A stretch of 64,000 nucleotides of DNA from Effrenium voratum. Lineage: Eukaryota > Sar > Dinophyceae > Suessiales > Symbiodiniaceae. Made by a program: the position numbers and the translations under genes. A model generated the notes under the pieces. The model did not search any database. It saw only the letters and a program-made list of their open reading frames with translations, and was not told the origin of the DNA. The stretch lies in assembly GCA_963377175.1 (NCBI GenBank), contig CAUJNA010001591.1:427501-491500 (forward strand), given 5' to 3'. Shown piece by piece: positions 63,370-64,000 of this stretch (position 1 is the first letter of the stretch; every line of letters begins with the position of its first letter).

Positions 63370-63862
63370 CTAACTAACTAACTCTCTCACTCACTCACTC
63401 ACTCACTAAGTAGCCGCCTTCCCCCCCCCCCGCCTCTAGCCTCCGCGCGTCAAGTAGCCCCGAGCGTCAGGTACTCTTTGAGTTTGAGTGAGGTTACAGG
63501 TTAAGTACTAACTCACTAAATGACTAACTTAGTAGCTTTCGATCTACCTAACTAACTAACTCGATCATTAATTAGCTAACTAACTAGCTAGCTAGAACAA
63601 ACTAACTCATTAACGAACCACCAACTCTTTTTTGCAGCCTTTGCGCGTCAAATCCGCAGCGATCCCACGCGTCAGGCACCTGCTCTCGAGATCCCGCGCG
63701 TTGGGTACCTCCCTCCTCCCGCGCGTCAGGTGCCCCCTTTCCGCGCGTCAGGTACCGCGATACTTTTCCCCAGCCCGTGCGGCAACTAACCAACCAAGTA
63801 AGGAAAATAACTAATTAACTAACTAGCTAACCAACTAACTAACTAACTAACTAACTAACTAG

Positions 63863-63906
<44 letters not shown>

Positions 63907-64000
63907 TTAACTAATTAACTAGCTAGCTAGCTAGCTAGCTAACTAACTAACTACCTAACTAACTAACTAACTAACTAGCCGCCTTCTCCCCCCTCCCCCC
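63370..64000. repeat. Composite satellite units (right of the retrotransposon)
   Basis: The first five bases (CTAAC) are the right copy of the target duplication. A short ACTC run follows. Then comes a composite unit from 63,409 (GCCGCCTTC, C run, CGCGCGTCA words, GAGTTTGAGTGAGGTTACAGG, CTAA/GCTA arrays) that matches 44,199-44,775 closely. A further unit starts at the window end near 63,979. Confidence 0.9.

Overview
The window reads as nuclear DNA of a dinoflagellate, probably a Symbiodiniaceae-like or related species (inference). Four things point there. The long terminal repeats (LTRs) of a retrotransposon carry a near-complete copy of the dinoflagellate spliced-leader exon end. Short GT...AG elements of introner type are dispersed through the first 37 kb. 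The retrotransposon polyprotein has a C-terminal extension that I recall from dinoflagellate copia-like proteins. Gene density outside the mobile element is very low.

Layout. (1) 1-38.9 kb: no long reading frame. It holds short GC-rich exon-like islands, mostly 90-210 bp and all best read on the + strand, in a sea of short dispersed repeats. Family A is an introner-like element of about 110-125 bp; all 11 copies are on the + strand and several abut an exon-like island. Family B has inverted ends and an apparent 3-bp target duplication. Families C to F are smaller. A 652-655 bp tandem repeat at 23.7-25.8 kb is bounded by family A copies. (2) 39.06-41.89 kb: a satellite built on CGCGCGTCAG, with a higher-order unit of about 290-310 bp; its long open frames are artefacts. 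(3) 41.9-43.5 kb: CATGCA-rich DNA with no credible gene. (4) 43.6-45.28 kb: tetranucleotide arrays and satellite units that reappear after 63.37 kb. (5) 45,286-63,369: one 18,084-bp Ty1/copia-type LTR retrotransposon with 349-bp LTRs that look identical, a CTAAC duplication on both sides, a primer-binding site and a polypurine tract.

The element encodes a Gag with a long coiled coil and two CCCH zinc fingers, an aspartic protease, an integrase split by a -1 frame change, reverse transcriptase and RNase H. An uncharacterised domain follows, then about 6.6 kb of extra coding sequence. The last long frame (59,519-62,395) contains a recognisable RNA 2'-phosphotransferase (Tpt1/KptA, NAD-dependent) domain with all four catalytic residues in place. 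An LTR retrotransposon carrying a Tpt1/KptA enzyme is the most exciting feature here. A 12-base motif, TGGGTCAGTCCC, also recurs six times in the element in different reading frames and once in the 3' noncoding part, always in linkers, so it probably acts as DNA or RNA.

How it fits together: Gag packages the RNA, protease-integrase-RT-RNase H copy and insert it, and the 3' cargo may modify RNA or DNA ends. Identical LTRs say the insertion is very recent, yet the reading frame is interrupted several times. Programmed frameshifting, sequencing indels or mobilisation of a defective copy in trans could each explain this.
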